From positions 23,902 to 87,901 of the forward strand of contig CACZMV010000006.1 in NCBI GenBank assembly GCA_902782305.1: a stretch of DNA of 64,000 nucleotides, written 5' to 3'. This document shows, piece by piece, positions 17,837 through 26,788 of this stretch. The stretch is from an uncultured Prevotellaceae bacterium (GTDB lineage Bacteria > Bacteroidota > Bacteroidia > Bacteroidales > Bacteroidaceae). The first letter of the stretch is position 1, and the number at the start of each line of letters is the position of its first letter. Both the position numbers and the translations under genes were made by a program. The notes beneath the pieces were generated by a model that searched no databases, had not been told where the DNA came from, and saw only the letters and a list, made by a program, of their open reading frames with translations.

Positions 17837-18495
17837 TAATCCTTACCGAAATAAGCTTTTAACTCTTCGCTCAGCTCCTTGCCTTCTTTCTCTAATTCAG
17901 CACGAACGGCCTCCTTGGCAATCTCCTTGATAGAAGATACTTTGGTTACCATGCGAACCATCACTTCCTTATTCTTATTCTTCAGTTCGCGAGTTACTGT
18001 CAAAGGAGTCTGCACACGACCCAGCTTCTGAGAGAAAATGCTCTTATTCTCAACCAGTGTCGTAGTGATAGAGGCAGCCTGATCGTCAGCCAGCATCTTG
18101 TTGGCAACCATGTTGTCAACGATACCCGTAGCCTCAGAACTGATCTTGCTGGCGATATTCATACGAGCCAGCTCTGTAGCCTGGATCTGGGCAGCAGCAA
18201 AGTTCTCTGCTATAGAACGACCCTCACCATCAACATAAACGGGTTCCATGTCGTCGTCATAGTCTTCCAAGAACATATAAAGACGGTCAACCTGCTTCTC
18301 CAAGGGCAGTCCACCAGGAGATACCGTCCAACCTTCCTTTTGCAAACGCTTTGCCTCCTTCTTAGCATCCTTAGAAGCTTTCTCCTTCAAGGCGGCCTTG
18401 TTTTCCTTTACCTTTTTCTGCAAAGCATTCTGAGCAGATACTCCCATTGGCAAAGAGAGCATTACCAATACGGCTAAAAATTTCATTGTTTTCAT
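17836..18495 (-). CDS. Exported LPP20-like protein, small
   Basis: 219 residues. Signal peptide ends at GVSAQ. A Lys/Ala-rich coiled-coil segment (about 25-55) is followed by a region with EGRSIAENFAAAQIQATELARMN-like spacing reminiscent of LPP20/FlgP-type proteins (alternating Ala-rich helix and beta strands). A charged helix closes the protein. The LPP20 link is tentative. It ends in a one-base overlap with the CHASE2 gene. Confidence 0.55.
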   Translation of the reverse strand: MKTMKFLAVLVMLSLPMGVSAQNALQKKVKENKAALKEKASKDAKKEAKRLQKEGWTVSPGGLPLEKQVDRLYMFLEDYDDDMEPVYVDGEGRSIAENFAAAQIQATELARMNIASKISSEATGIVDNMVANKMLADDQAASITTTLVENKSIFSQKLGRVQTPLTVTRELKNKNKEVMVRMVTKVSSIKEIAKEAVRAELEKEGKELSEELKAYFGKD

Positions 18496-18521
18496 AATTC
18501 TATCATTTTAATTAGTATACA

Positions 18522-18570
18522 TTATTCACTATTCACTGTTCACTATTCACTGTTCACTAGCGAAGCGCTT
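18522..18570. repeat. Short heptamer-like array (TTCACTATTCACTG type) inside the operon
   Basis: ATTATTCACTATTCACTGTTCACT units end in CACTAGCGAAGCG next to the stop of the 611-residue gene. It fills the only long gap (73 bases) of the operon's distal half. The same closing motif appears in the coding array at 20501-20539. Confidence 0.7.
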
Positions 18571-20404
18571 AAAAGTCACCGGGTTCATAGAGTCCGAAAT
18601 TCGGATCTTTCTCCGGTTGCCATGTTCTCAGTTTGATAAGCGGTTTCTTAGGTTCATTGATATCTACCAACAGCATCAGATAGCCTTTATCGCCGTAGGT
18701 TGACGAATAGTAGTCCTGCTGAATCTGGATACCATACGATTCGCCACCAGCACCCATCTTCTTGACATCATTGTCGGAGAAGCGGATGTTCACAAACTCG
18801 TTGCGCTCGAAACAGCGCTTCAGAGAGGCCAGATATTGATCCTTCGTCTGACGGTTCATCTTGATGATATGATTACCCTCTTGACTAATAGACGATTGAT
18901 TCTCCCTATTTGTTACACTGTTGGCCTTACTAACAACCGAACCCGTGATGATAACGGCATCATCGTCGAAGATGGAGCGGATATAGTCCAAGCGTTTCAG
19001 GGCGTAGGCCGTCTTGTAGTTCTCGAGGAAATTCATGATGGCCAAGCGCGACTTCTCGTCCCAAACACCCTTGTTCAGAATGTCGTCCTCAGCGGTCTTA
19101 CCCAGTCCAAAGGAGATGTTATCAATCTTCTGTTCCTTATTAAATGTCAGCACAATATCCTCGACAAACGTAGCACGACCACCAGAATTAAACGAGAACG
19201 ACATGCGCAGTCCACGCTCAACGATACCATCTTCCGACTCCAAGAAACGGATGTTCTGCGAATCAAGCACCTTAGCCTTACCATATTTCATCAGTTTGGT
19301 GAACATGCTCCAGCCTACCGATGTAAAGAGGTCGCGAGCCGAGTCGTAGTTCTTCTGCTTCACGGCAGCAACCATCTTCTCAATGGCATTCTTATAGGCA
19401 TTGACATTTTTCTCGATAGGCTTGGGAGGAGCTATCGACACCTCATTGGTGGTGAACGACTGACTCTGCATCATCTCCATACGGGCCTCGCGCTCCTTCT
19501 TCTTCTCATTGCTCTTCAGCATGACGTTGGTATAAGCCTTTGGCATAGGAGTACCCTTCACGGCATTGAGCACCATCTCGACTTCATTGTCAATCTTGGC
19601 CTCACCGGCATATTCGTACTCATACTTCATCTGCACTTGTGAGCCATCGAAGCCTGGAGCCAGTTCCAAGACGCCCCAGCCATCCTTGGCACTATAGACA
19701 GCACTCCAAGTCTGTCCGTCCCAGAACTTATAATCGACACTATTGACGGGCTTACCCTTATAGGTGATGGCCAGACGGATATCATTGCCTTCGCGACTGT
19801 CGTAGATGGTCTTCAACTCGTAGAAGGTGTCGTCAATCTTCTCCTTACACCAGTTGGTGCAAACGTGTTCCTTACCGTCCTCGTCGGTATAAGTCACCTC
19901 ATTGGGATACTGCAGCGACTTCAACAGCGTCAGGGCCCAGTAATAGTTGCGCAACACATCGTCTACCTTACCCTTCTTCTCTGCACGCACAGCGGTCTCA
20001 ATCAAGTCGAGTGCCTTACGTTTGCGGGCCTCGAAAATCTTCTCAATCTCCGACTTTTTGATCCAGCGCACCACATAGGCATCGGGCTCATTCTTCAGCA
20101 CCTTCTGTTGGGTGTTGGTCAGCGTAGCCTGCGAATAGGTGCTTACTGTCTGTGAGAACTGCGACTCCTCATTCAACTGACCATTGCTGTTCTGTGTCTT
20201 CAATGAGCTGTGCGACTCACCCTGAACGTTAGTGGCAATCTTACCAATAAGGTTAGCCAGCGCCTGTTTGTCAGCCTCCGTCACAGTAGAGCCCCAGCCT
20301 TCACCATAGATGTAGTCTTCGCTGTCCCTGACCTGCTCCCAAGTTTGTGCGGAAGCAGTCAGAGCAACGAGTGCGAATAATACGAAAATCAGTCTTTTCT
20401 TCAT
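18569..20404 (-). CDS. Exported LPP20-domain protein with C-terminal NTF2/SnoaL-like region
   Basis: 611 residues. Signal peptide ends at LTASAQ. Residues 25-140 show the LPP20 pattern: a Tyr/Gly start (YIYGEGWG), an Ala-rich helix (ADKQALANLIGKI), then SQTVSTYSQATL and VVRWIKKSE. A central region holds predicted beta-sandwich segments. Residues 445-500 (LAIMNFLENYKTAYALKRLD...IFDDDAVI) match the cone-like NTF2/SnoaL pattern. Function unknown; periplasmic or outer-membrane-attached by inference. Three bases separate it from the upstream giant DUF285 gene, implying translational coupling. Confidence 0.65.
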   Translation of the reverse strand: MKKRLIFVLFALVALTASAQTWEQVRDSEDYIYGEGWGSTVTEADKQALANLIGKIATNVQGESHSSLKTQNSNGQLNEESQFSQTVSTYSQATLTNTQQKVLKNEPDAYVVRWIKKSEIEKIFEARKRKALDLIETAVRAEKKGKVDDVLRNYYWALTLLKSLQYPNEVTYTDEDGKEHVCTNWCKEKIDDTFYELKTIYDSREGNDIRLAITYKGKPVNSVDYKFWDGQTWSAVYSAKDGWGVLELAPGFDGSQVQMKYEYEYAGEAKIDNEVEMVLNAVKGTPMPKAYTNVMLKSNEKKKEREARMEMMQSQSFTTNEVSIAPPKPIEKNVNAYKNAIEKMVAAVKQKNYDSARDLFTSVGWSMFTKLMKYGKAKVLDSQNIRFLESEDGIVERGLRMSFSFNSGGRATFVEDIVLTFNKEQKIDNISFGLGKTAEDDILNKGVWDEKSRLAIMNFLENYKTAYALKRLDYIRSIFDDDAVIITGSVVSKANSVTNRENQSSISQEGNHIIKMNRQTKDQYLASLKRCFERNEFVNIRFSDNDVKKMGAGGESYGIQIQQDYYSSTYGDKGYLMLLVDINEPKKPLIKLRTWQPEKDPNFGLYEPGDF

Positions 20405-20407
20405 TCC

Positions 20408-23400
20408 TTATTTTATAATTACCTTCTTACCATTTGTGATATATACGCCCTTCTGAGTTGGCTTGCCTTGCAGCTTGCGTCCATCAAGGGTATACCATGC
20501 TTCACTGTTCACTCTTTCACTATTCACTAGCGTAGCGTCGATGTCTGTAGTATCGCCACCCAGGTCTCCAACGATGAAGTATGGAGGAGCAGGGTTAGAG
20601 CCCTTATGCTCCACATAAGCCTGGAAGGGGAGTAAAGCACGATAGTTGCTCTCGAAGATACTGCCTTCAGGATAACCATTGCGCTGCTCACCAACGTTCA
20701 GGACGTACAGGTTGTTCTGAGCTGCAAGACGCTGGAATACAGGAGCCATCATGTAATTAGCGCTTTCATCCATTATTATCTCCGTTACAGGAACGGTGAC
20801 ATTAGCAGCCGAGAAAGTGACACGACCTGCCAAGTTGTACTCAGCAATGTATTCCTCAGAGTTAGGCATACTGATGAGATAAGCCGTATTGGCCTCAATG
20901 ATTGAATCACTCTGCAAACCATCGTGGGTCAGGCGGCGTAACCAGAAGTGAGTATTACTTCTATTATTACCAAAAGGAGTAATCAGACCACGAGTCTCAT
21001 GCATGATCGTCTGAACGTTGAATGGCAAAGCGATAGTCTCCCAGCCACGGCTGACACCAATCTGGGTCTGCTGCTTGAACTCGCGTGTATAACTGATAGC
21101 CTCTGCCGTGAAGGCCTGCGGACAGTAGAAGTCATTATTGCCCTGTGCCACATCGGTCAGTACGATATTCTTCGCAAAACCATCGACAATGATGTTATTG
21201 CGGTCGGCAGGAGCCAAAGAATCAGATTTGACATAAATAAGCAGGTTGGGATTAGTGATAGCCTGCAAGTCGCTATTGGCCATTGGTACGCTACTGTTAT
21301 AGACAATAGCAGCAATTGACTCAGTTACTGTGCTGACACCGAAACTCTCCAGAGCCTCAGCTACCGTAGTATTACCTTCAATCGTGAGCACACCATCAAC
21401 GAACGTAGCTTCCACCTCCATCATCCTTTCAATCTCATAAGCACGCTCTGAGAGATACCTGGCCACTTCTTCCACCCTGTCCTTAGTCTCCGTACGGTGC
21501 TCGTACATGTCATAAGATGCCGCAATGTCTTCTTCGAATGAAGCCACTTCCTGATCGGGAACCTTTGCGCTATGTCTTGCTCTATCAGCAACACTTGAAG
21601 CATAGGATATCACTTCGCGAAGTGTCTGCCATGAGGTGTAAGGATAATCTAAGGTCCGTATTTCAGAGTTATCCATAGCTTGCTTGGCAGCATAAGCCTT
21701 GATAGTGACGTCACGCTGAATAGTCAACGGATTATTATAGTGGGCATAGTCGGCATCAGTAATGACACCATCACCATTTATATCGACATCAGACAACCAG
21801 TAGTAGATGTCAGCACCTTCCGTCGTCGTGCTGATAGTCAACTCGTCGTTCTGCCATGAGAAATTCGGAGTAGCAACGGTACCTGTAGGTGTCATCTGAG
21901 CTTCAATCTGGGCACAAAGTTCATTGATACGTTGTGTAAAGTGGGTAGCCTCAAAGCTGTCCATCTGGGCGCGATTGTTGTAAATCATGTCACCCTCGTT
22001 CAAAGCCCACTGCAACTGCTCTAATAATTGAGTATCCACATTGGGATTGCCCTGAGCACGACTATAGAGGTCAACACCACTTGTTACAGCAGCCTTCAGA
22101 TTCACCCATGCCTCGTAGTCATAGACCATCGTAGTGGTGTCAGAAACGATTGTTCCCGTTGCATTATCAGCAACAGCAATGGCCTTCACTACCGCAGCCA
22201 TCTTCAACTCGAAGGGATGCTCATAATAAGTAGACTGCTGTCCGTCAGGTGTTACTATCAAGCTATTCTTCACACTATCTACCACAGCCTCAGCCATAGA
22301 AGGCAGTTCGGCCACCTTATAGAAGATGCTGGCATTCTGCGTCTCAGTTGTCATTGCAAGGTTGTCACCCTCAAAGCGGAACTCAGGTGCAACTACGTTT
22401 GTTGACGCATTCTTATCCGTGAAGTAACCAGGATTGTTCTCACCTCCGTCGATGTGAGCATAAGTGTAGTCAACGTGATTTTCATTATATAAAGTGCCTG
22501 CACCACCAGCAAGATTTGTACATCCAGCAAACGGATCACTACCCTCAGTAACAGAGGCTGTTGACCATTCGCTACCTGCATAGATGGTTGTCAATGAAGA
22601 ACAATTGAGGAACGTCTTGCCCATGTCTGTAACTTTGGCCGTATTGAAGCTACTCAAGTCGAGCGTTATCAGACCAGTGCAACCTGTGAAGGTACTAAAC
22701 AAATTGGTTACATTTGCAGTATTAAAGTTTGTTACATCAAGGCTAGTCAAATCTACACAATTAGCAAACATATTACCCATGTTCGTCACATTAGCTGTAT
22801 TGAAATGGCTAACATCGATACTGCGTAAAGCTCCACAACTTTCAAACATAGCCGACATATCTGTCACCTTTTCAGTATTGAAATGGCTAACATTGATGTT
22901 ATCCAAAACCCTGCACCCCATAAACATACCGCTCATGCTCGTCACGTTATCTGTTACAAGGTATTCAATTCCAGTAATAGACATTAGCTCTGAACAACCA
23001 TAGAACCAGTATGCTGTACTGGTTGGTCTACAATTAGCAAATGAAGCATCGAAGTTAACCGTCAGAATATTACCACGGTTCTGCATCCACTGCTGGTTTT
23101 GCATCATCTCATCCAGTCCAATAGCATCACGATAAGCCGACTTGTTTCCATCATAATAGAGGGTCAGCACCATATTGTTATCGCTCAGCACGCCATACGC
23201 CTCGTTGTACGACGCATTCTTTTCTGTGAAATAGCCAGGATTATCCGTACCTCCGTCGATGTGGGCGTAAGTATGGTCGGTATGGTCGGCACTATAGGCT
23301 GTGCCTGCCCCACCTATGAGATTAGTGCAATCTTCGAACATTCCTGTTCCATCTATAACATTCGTAATACTCCATCCGCTTCCTGCAAAGACGGCAGTTA

Positions 23401-25366
23401 AACCAGAACAGCCAGAGAACATTCGAGTCATGTACGTGACATTATCTGTATTAAATCCACTCATATCAAGAGTTGTAAGACTACGACAACCATAGAACAT
23501 AAAACTAATGTTCGTCACATTGGAAGTATTGAAGTTGCTCACATCGAGACTCGTCAAACCAGAACAGCCATTAAACATAGAATTCATGTCTGTCACATTG
23601 GAAGTATTGAAATTGCCCAAGTCAAGACTCGTCAAACCAGAACAACCATAGAACATAAAAGACATATTCGTCACATTATCTGTTTTGAAGTTGCTCAAGT
23701 CAAGGCTCGTCAAATTGTACAAACTTACAAACATAGCGCTCATGTCCGTCACATTATCCGTCTTGAAACCACTCACATCAAGAGTTGTCAAACCAGATCT
23801 AGAGAACATACCAGACATATTCGTCACATTTTCGGTATTGAAACCCGTCACGTCAAGACTCGTCAGACGGGAACAGTCACCGAACATACTACTCATATCC
23901 GTAACTTTGCTAGTATTGAAATTGCTAACGTCAAGGCTCGTCAATTCGAAACATCTAAAGAACATAGACCGCATGTCCGTCACGTTACTGGTATTCAGAT
24001 ACTCAATACCACTAATGGCCGTCAGATTATTAAATCCACTGAACCAGTATGCCGTACTTGTTATGGTATTGCAGTTTGCAAACGAAGCATCGAATACGAC
24101 ATTTGTAATAGATGAAGTGAGGTCATGCCAACCTCTATAATCCTCGCTATTAAACGGTCCTACAGGCATACCGCCGCGCGCCGTCATCTGCTCATCATAG
24201 TAGAACGTCAGGACAGTATTGTCTTCACTCAATGCAGCATACGCCTCAGCGTCAGTCGAAGTTTGTGCAAACGTCACTGTAATGGCGATATCACCGTACA
24301 CACCGGGGATTGTGTAAGAAGCCGCAGAATATTCTGTTGCGGGAGTAACTTGTGAAGTGACATCCAGTGAGTCAATCTTCACTGAGGCCAGCTGGTAGCC
24401 TTCATCGGGGAAGAAGAACATCTCCAGCGGTTCGCCGTCAGCCACATGCACATCACCCTTGTCACGGATAACATCAGCCATTCCTGCACTCACCTCACCA
24501 TTTCCCTCAACAGTAATCAAGACGTAGTGAGTAGAAGAAGCATCCTGTTCGCTCAGGTAACCAGGAGCCGACGTACCGCCGTCGATGCGGGCGTAGGTGG
24601 CTGTGATATATTCGGAATTGAAGGTAGTGCCTGCTCCGCCTACAAGATTGGTACAGGCTTTGAACATATTCTCGCTGTTGGTCACGCTTTCCGTGCTCCA
24701 GTCGCTGCCTACGTAAATAGTAGTGAGAGCCGAGCACTCGTTGAACATGTACGACATGTTTGTCACCTGACTGGTATTGAAACTGCTCAGATTGATGGTG
24801 ACGAGCGATGACGACTGCTCGAACATCGAGTTCATGTCGGTGGCCTGTCTGGTATAGAAGCTGCTCAAGTCAATGCTGGTCAGCGATGAGCAATTGCCCA
24901 GCATGCCGGCGAAGTTGGTGACGTTCTCTGTGTTGAAGAAGCTCAAGTCGAGCGAGGTCAGCGCAGCACAGTAGTTGAACATGAAACTCATGTCGGTCAC
25001 CGCCTCTGTGTTGAGGTGATCCAGCCCGCTAATCGTGGTCAGCGAACGGCAGTAGGCAAACCAGAACGAGGTGCTGGTGGGTCGGTAGTTGGCAAACGAA
25101 CTGTCGATGGTCACCGTCGTGATGTTCTCGCGGTTCATCGACCACGCCTGGCTTTGCATCAGCTCGTCCATCCCCACGGTGGCAAAGCCCTCAGTATGGC
25201 TGTTGCGGTTCTCGTCGTAGTAGAGTGTGGCGGTAATGTCATTATTCTCACCGCTCATCAGCACAGCATACGCCTCAGAGCTGGTTTCATCACCAGCAGT
25301 AGTACCCTGTGCCCACGACATGGCGGACAACAGGGTACATAATATGGTTAATAGAATTTTCTTCAT
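20408..25366 (-). CDS. Giant BspA/DUF285-repeat surface protein, T9SS cargo
   Basis: 1652 residues from the ATG at 25366 (signal MKKILLTILC...MSWAQ). An upstream in-frame ATG at 25390 is unlikely. Three blocks of DUF285 repeats (NVTDMSSMF...LTSLDVSNFNT, about 25 residues each) span about 60-1000. Two further regions contain FIVAR-like and chitobiase-type C-terminal beta segments (FSWQNDELTISTTTEGADIYY). The end, YTLDGRKLQ...KGVYITNGKKVIIK, is a type IX secretion C-terminal signal. BspA-type proteins are cell-surface adhesins. Just before the tail, 13 residues (DATLVNSERVNSE) are read from a TTCACT DNA array. Confidence 0.85.
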   Translation of the reverse strand: MKKILLTILCTLLSAMSWAQGTTAGDETSSEAYAVLMSGENNDITATLYYDENRNSHTEGFATVGMDELMQSQAWSMNRENITTVTIDSSFANYRPTSTSFWFAYCRSLTTISGLDHLNTEAVTDMSFMFNYCAALTSLDLSFFNTENVTNFAGMLGNCSSLTSIDLSSFYTRQATDMNSMFEQSSSLVTINLSSFNTSQVTNMSYMFNECSALTTIYVGSDWSTESVTNSENMFKACTNLVGGAGTTFNSEYITATYARIDGGTSAPGYLSEQDASSTHYVLITVEGNGEVSAGMADVIRDKGDVHVADGEPLEMFFFPDEGYQLASVKIDSLDVTSQVTPATEYSAASYTIPGVYGDIAITVTFAQTSTDAEAYAALSEDNTVLTFYYDEQMTARGGMPVGPFNSEDYRGWHDLTSSITNVVFDASFANCNTITSTAYWFSGFNNLTAISGIEYLNTSNVTDMRSMFFRCFELTSLDVSNFNTSKVTDMSSMFGDCSRLTSLDVTGFNTENVTNMSGMFSRSGLTTLDVSGFKTDNVTDMSAMFVSLYNLTSLDLSNFKTDNVTNMSFMFYGCSGLTSLDLGNFNTSNVTDMNSMFNGCSGLTSLDVSNFNTSNVTNISFMFYGCRSLTTLDMSGFNTDNVTYMTRMFSGCSGLTAVFAGSGWSITNVIDGTGMFEDCTNLIGGAGTAYSADHTDHTYAHIDGGTDNPGYFTEKNASYNEAYGVLSDNNMVLTLYYDGNKSAYRDAIGLDEMMQNQQWMQNRGNILTVNFDASFANCRPTSTAYWFYGCSELMSITGIEYLVTDNVTSMSGMFMGCRVLDNINVSHFNTEKVTDMSAMFESCGALRSIDVSHFNTANVTNMGNMFANCVDLTSLDVTNFNTANVTNLFSTFTGCTGLITLDLSSFNTAKVTDMGKTFLNCSSLTTIYAGSEWSTASVTEGSDPFAGCTNLAGGAGTLYNENHVDYTYAHIDGGENNPGYFTDKNASTNVVAPEFRFEGDNLAMTTETQNASIFYKVAELPSMAEAVVDSVKNSLIVTPDGQQSTYYEHPFELKMAAVVKAIAVADNATGTIVSDTTTMVYDYEAWVNLKAAVTSGVDLYSRAQGNPNVDTQLLEQLQWALNEGDMIYNNRAQMDSFEATHFTQRINELCAQIEAQMTPTGTVATPNFSWQNDELTISTTTEGADIYYWLSDVDINGDGVITDADYAHYNNPLTIQRDVTIKAYAAKQAMDNSEIRTLDYPYTSWQTLREVISYASSVADRARHSAKVPDQEVASFEEDIAASYDMYEHRTETKDRVEEVARYLSERAYEIERMMEVEATFVDGVLTIEGNTTVAEALESFGVSTVTESIAAIVYNSSVPMANSDLQAITNPNLLIYVKSDSLAPADRNNIIVDGFAKNIVLTDVAQGNNDFYCPQAFTAEAISYTREFKQQTQIGVSRGWETIALPFNVQTIMHETRGLITPFGNNRSNTHFWLRRLTHDGLQSDSIIEANTAYLISMPNSEEYIAEYNLAGRVTFSAANVTVPVTEIIMDESANYMMAPVFQRLAAQNNLYVLNVGEQRNGYPEGSIFESNYRALLPFQAYVEHKGSNPAPPYFIVGDLGGDTTDIDATLVNSERVNSEAWYTLDGRKLQGKPTQKGVYITNGKKVIIK
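20501..20539. repeat. TTCACT-type array lying in-frame inside a gene
   Basis: TTCACTGTTCACTCTTTCAC, then TATTCACTAGCGTAGCG, matches the intergenic array at 18522-18570 including the closing palindrome-like motif. It lies within the DUF285 gene between the body and the T9SS tail. Confidence 0.75.
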
Positions 25367-25396
25367 AGCTTCATCGTCTAAAGTGTACACTATCGG

Positions 25397-26755
25397 TTAC
25401 CGTCTCGGAGCCAGCGATGGATCGGGATTATCGCTCTCACCCGGCTCTGTTGCTGACGACGAAGTGGTAATGGTTACCACATTAGGACTATAGACGAAGT
25501 TGTCCTGTCCCGTCTTGCTAAGTACATAAGCACGAACATAATAGGTGGTAGTGGGCTCCAAGTGCTCGATAGTAGCCAACACGTTCTTTGTGTAACCACC
25601 GCGACCAACGGTCACAACCTCACCATCCTGACGGGTTGGCATACGATTCGTTCTGCTGTAAACCAGTCCGTAGTCAATCACCTCTTCGTCAGAAACGAAA
25701 CTGAAGCGGAACTCTGCGCCCGTATTGCCAACATACAACGAAGTCAAGTCACCAACGACGGTCTGAGGCTCTGGAGTACCTACGCCAGCCTGCTCAACCA
25801 ATACGATGCACTGCTTGGGATCCTTGGTACCAGAAATGAAGACAACCGCTGTCAAACGAGCTATCGTGCTGGTGTTCTGATCGCAGAAAATGCGAACTTC
25901 ACCATTGCCAACACCCGTTGAGCTACTGTAGTTCTCATGCTCGTGATGATCATACATAGGCTCCAAATGCAGCCAATCAACAGAAGAAGGAATGTAGGCA
26001 TTCCACTCAGCATTGCTCTCCACACGAATCATCTGTTCGCCACCTTTGGCCTCGAAACCAGTCTGGTCGATGGGAACATTCAGATAGATATCGTCACTGT
26101 TCATACCAGCCTGTATCACCTGAACCTCGGCACTGCTTGAGCCATAAAGGACAGTGAAAGAGGTAGAACGGGCAGCATCAGAGGTAACACGGTCGGCTGT
26201 TACGTTGATGGTCGTAGCACCCGTAGCACCTGTTGTCTTATCCAAGTGGAGCCAGTTGATGCCAGCAGGAGTCTGGATATTCCAATTATCGTTACTGGTG
26301 ATAGACATCAAGTGTGCACCTGCAGGATTAGCAGGGAAAGAGATAGTCTTGGAAGAGATATTGATTGTGGGGTCGCCACTCTTCTGACGGAGCGCTATCT
26401 TCTGATGGAGTCCACCATCGGAAGTCAGCATGATAGTATCCAAACGATCGAATATCGAGGTATTCTGGTCTGACAGAATCACCAGCGTTCCATTGCCCGT
26501 ACCACGCTGTGGCTGTACGGTCAGTGAAGGCCAGGGATTATTGAGATCAGGAATCACATTCATGGTCCATGCACAGTTTGCAGTTACCGTCACTGCCTTT
26601 TCTTCGTCACCAGAACGGAGCTCAATATTTCCGCCCTCAATCTTTAGAATTTCCTTTGTAGGCTTGTAATCCAACTGGTCGTCCGACTTACAACCTGTCA
26701 GTCCTGCCACGATGGGTAATGCAGCCAGTATGGCTATGATATTTCTTGTCTTCAT
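25397..26755 (-). CDS. BACON-domain lipoprotein
   Basis: 452 residues. Lipobox LTGC (Cys22). Three BACON-like modules of about 90 residues follow, each with WLHL/WPSL and 'TANCAWT / SNDNWNI / SNAEWNA' motifs and ending in a glutamine-rich strand (LRQKSG, VIQAG, VEQAG). A fibronectin-III-like module closes it (TTTYYVRAYVLSKTG). BACON domains are found in Bacteroidetes surface glycan or mucin-binding proteins. It starts 33 bases after the PEGA gene and ends 30 bases before the DUF285 start. Confidence 0.8.
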   Translation of the reverse strand: MKTRNIIAILAALPIVAGLTGCKSDDQLDYKPTKEILKIEGGNIELRSGDEEKAVTVTANCAWTMNVIPDLNNPWPSLTVQPQRGTGNGTLVILSDQNTSIFDRLDTIMLTSDGGLHQKIALRQKSGDPTINISSKTISFPANPAGAHLMSITSNDNWNIQTPAGINWLHLDKTTGATGATTINVTADRVTSDAARSTSFTVLYGSSSAEVQVIQAGMNSDDIYLNVPIDQTGFEAKGGEQMIRVESNAEWNAYIPSSVDWLHLEPMYDHHEHENYSSSTGVGNGEVRIFCDQNTSTIARLTAVVFISGTKDPKQCIVLVEQAGVGTPEPQTVVGDLTSLYVGNTGAEFRFSFVSDEEVIDYGLVYSRTNRMPTRQDGEVVTVGRGGYTKNVLATIEHLEPTTTYYVRAYVLSKTGQDNFVYSPNVVTITTSSSATEPGESDNPDPSLAPRR

Positions 26756-26788
26756 ATCTTTCAGTCTTTATATATAATAAGGTATAGA

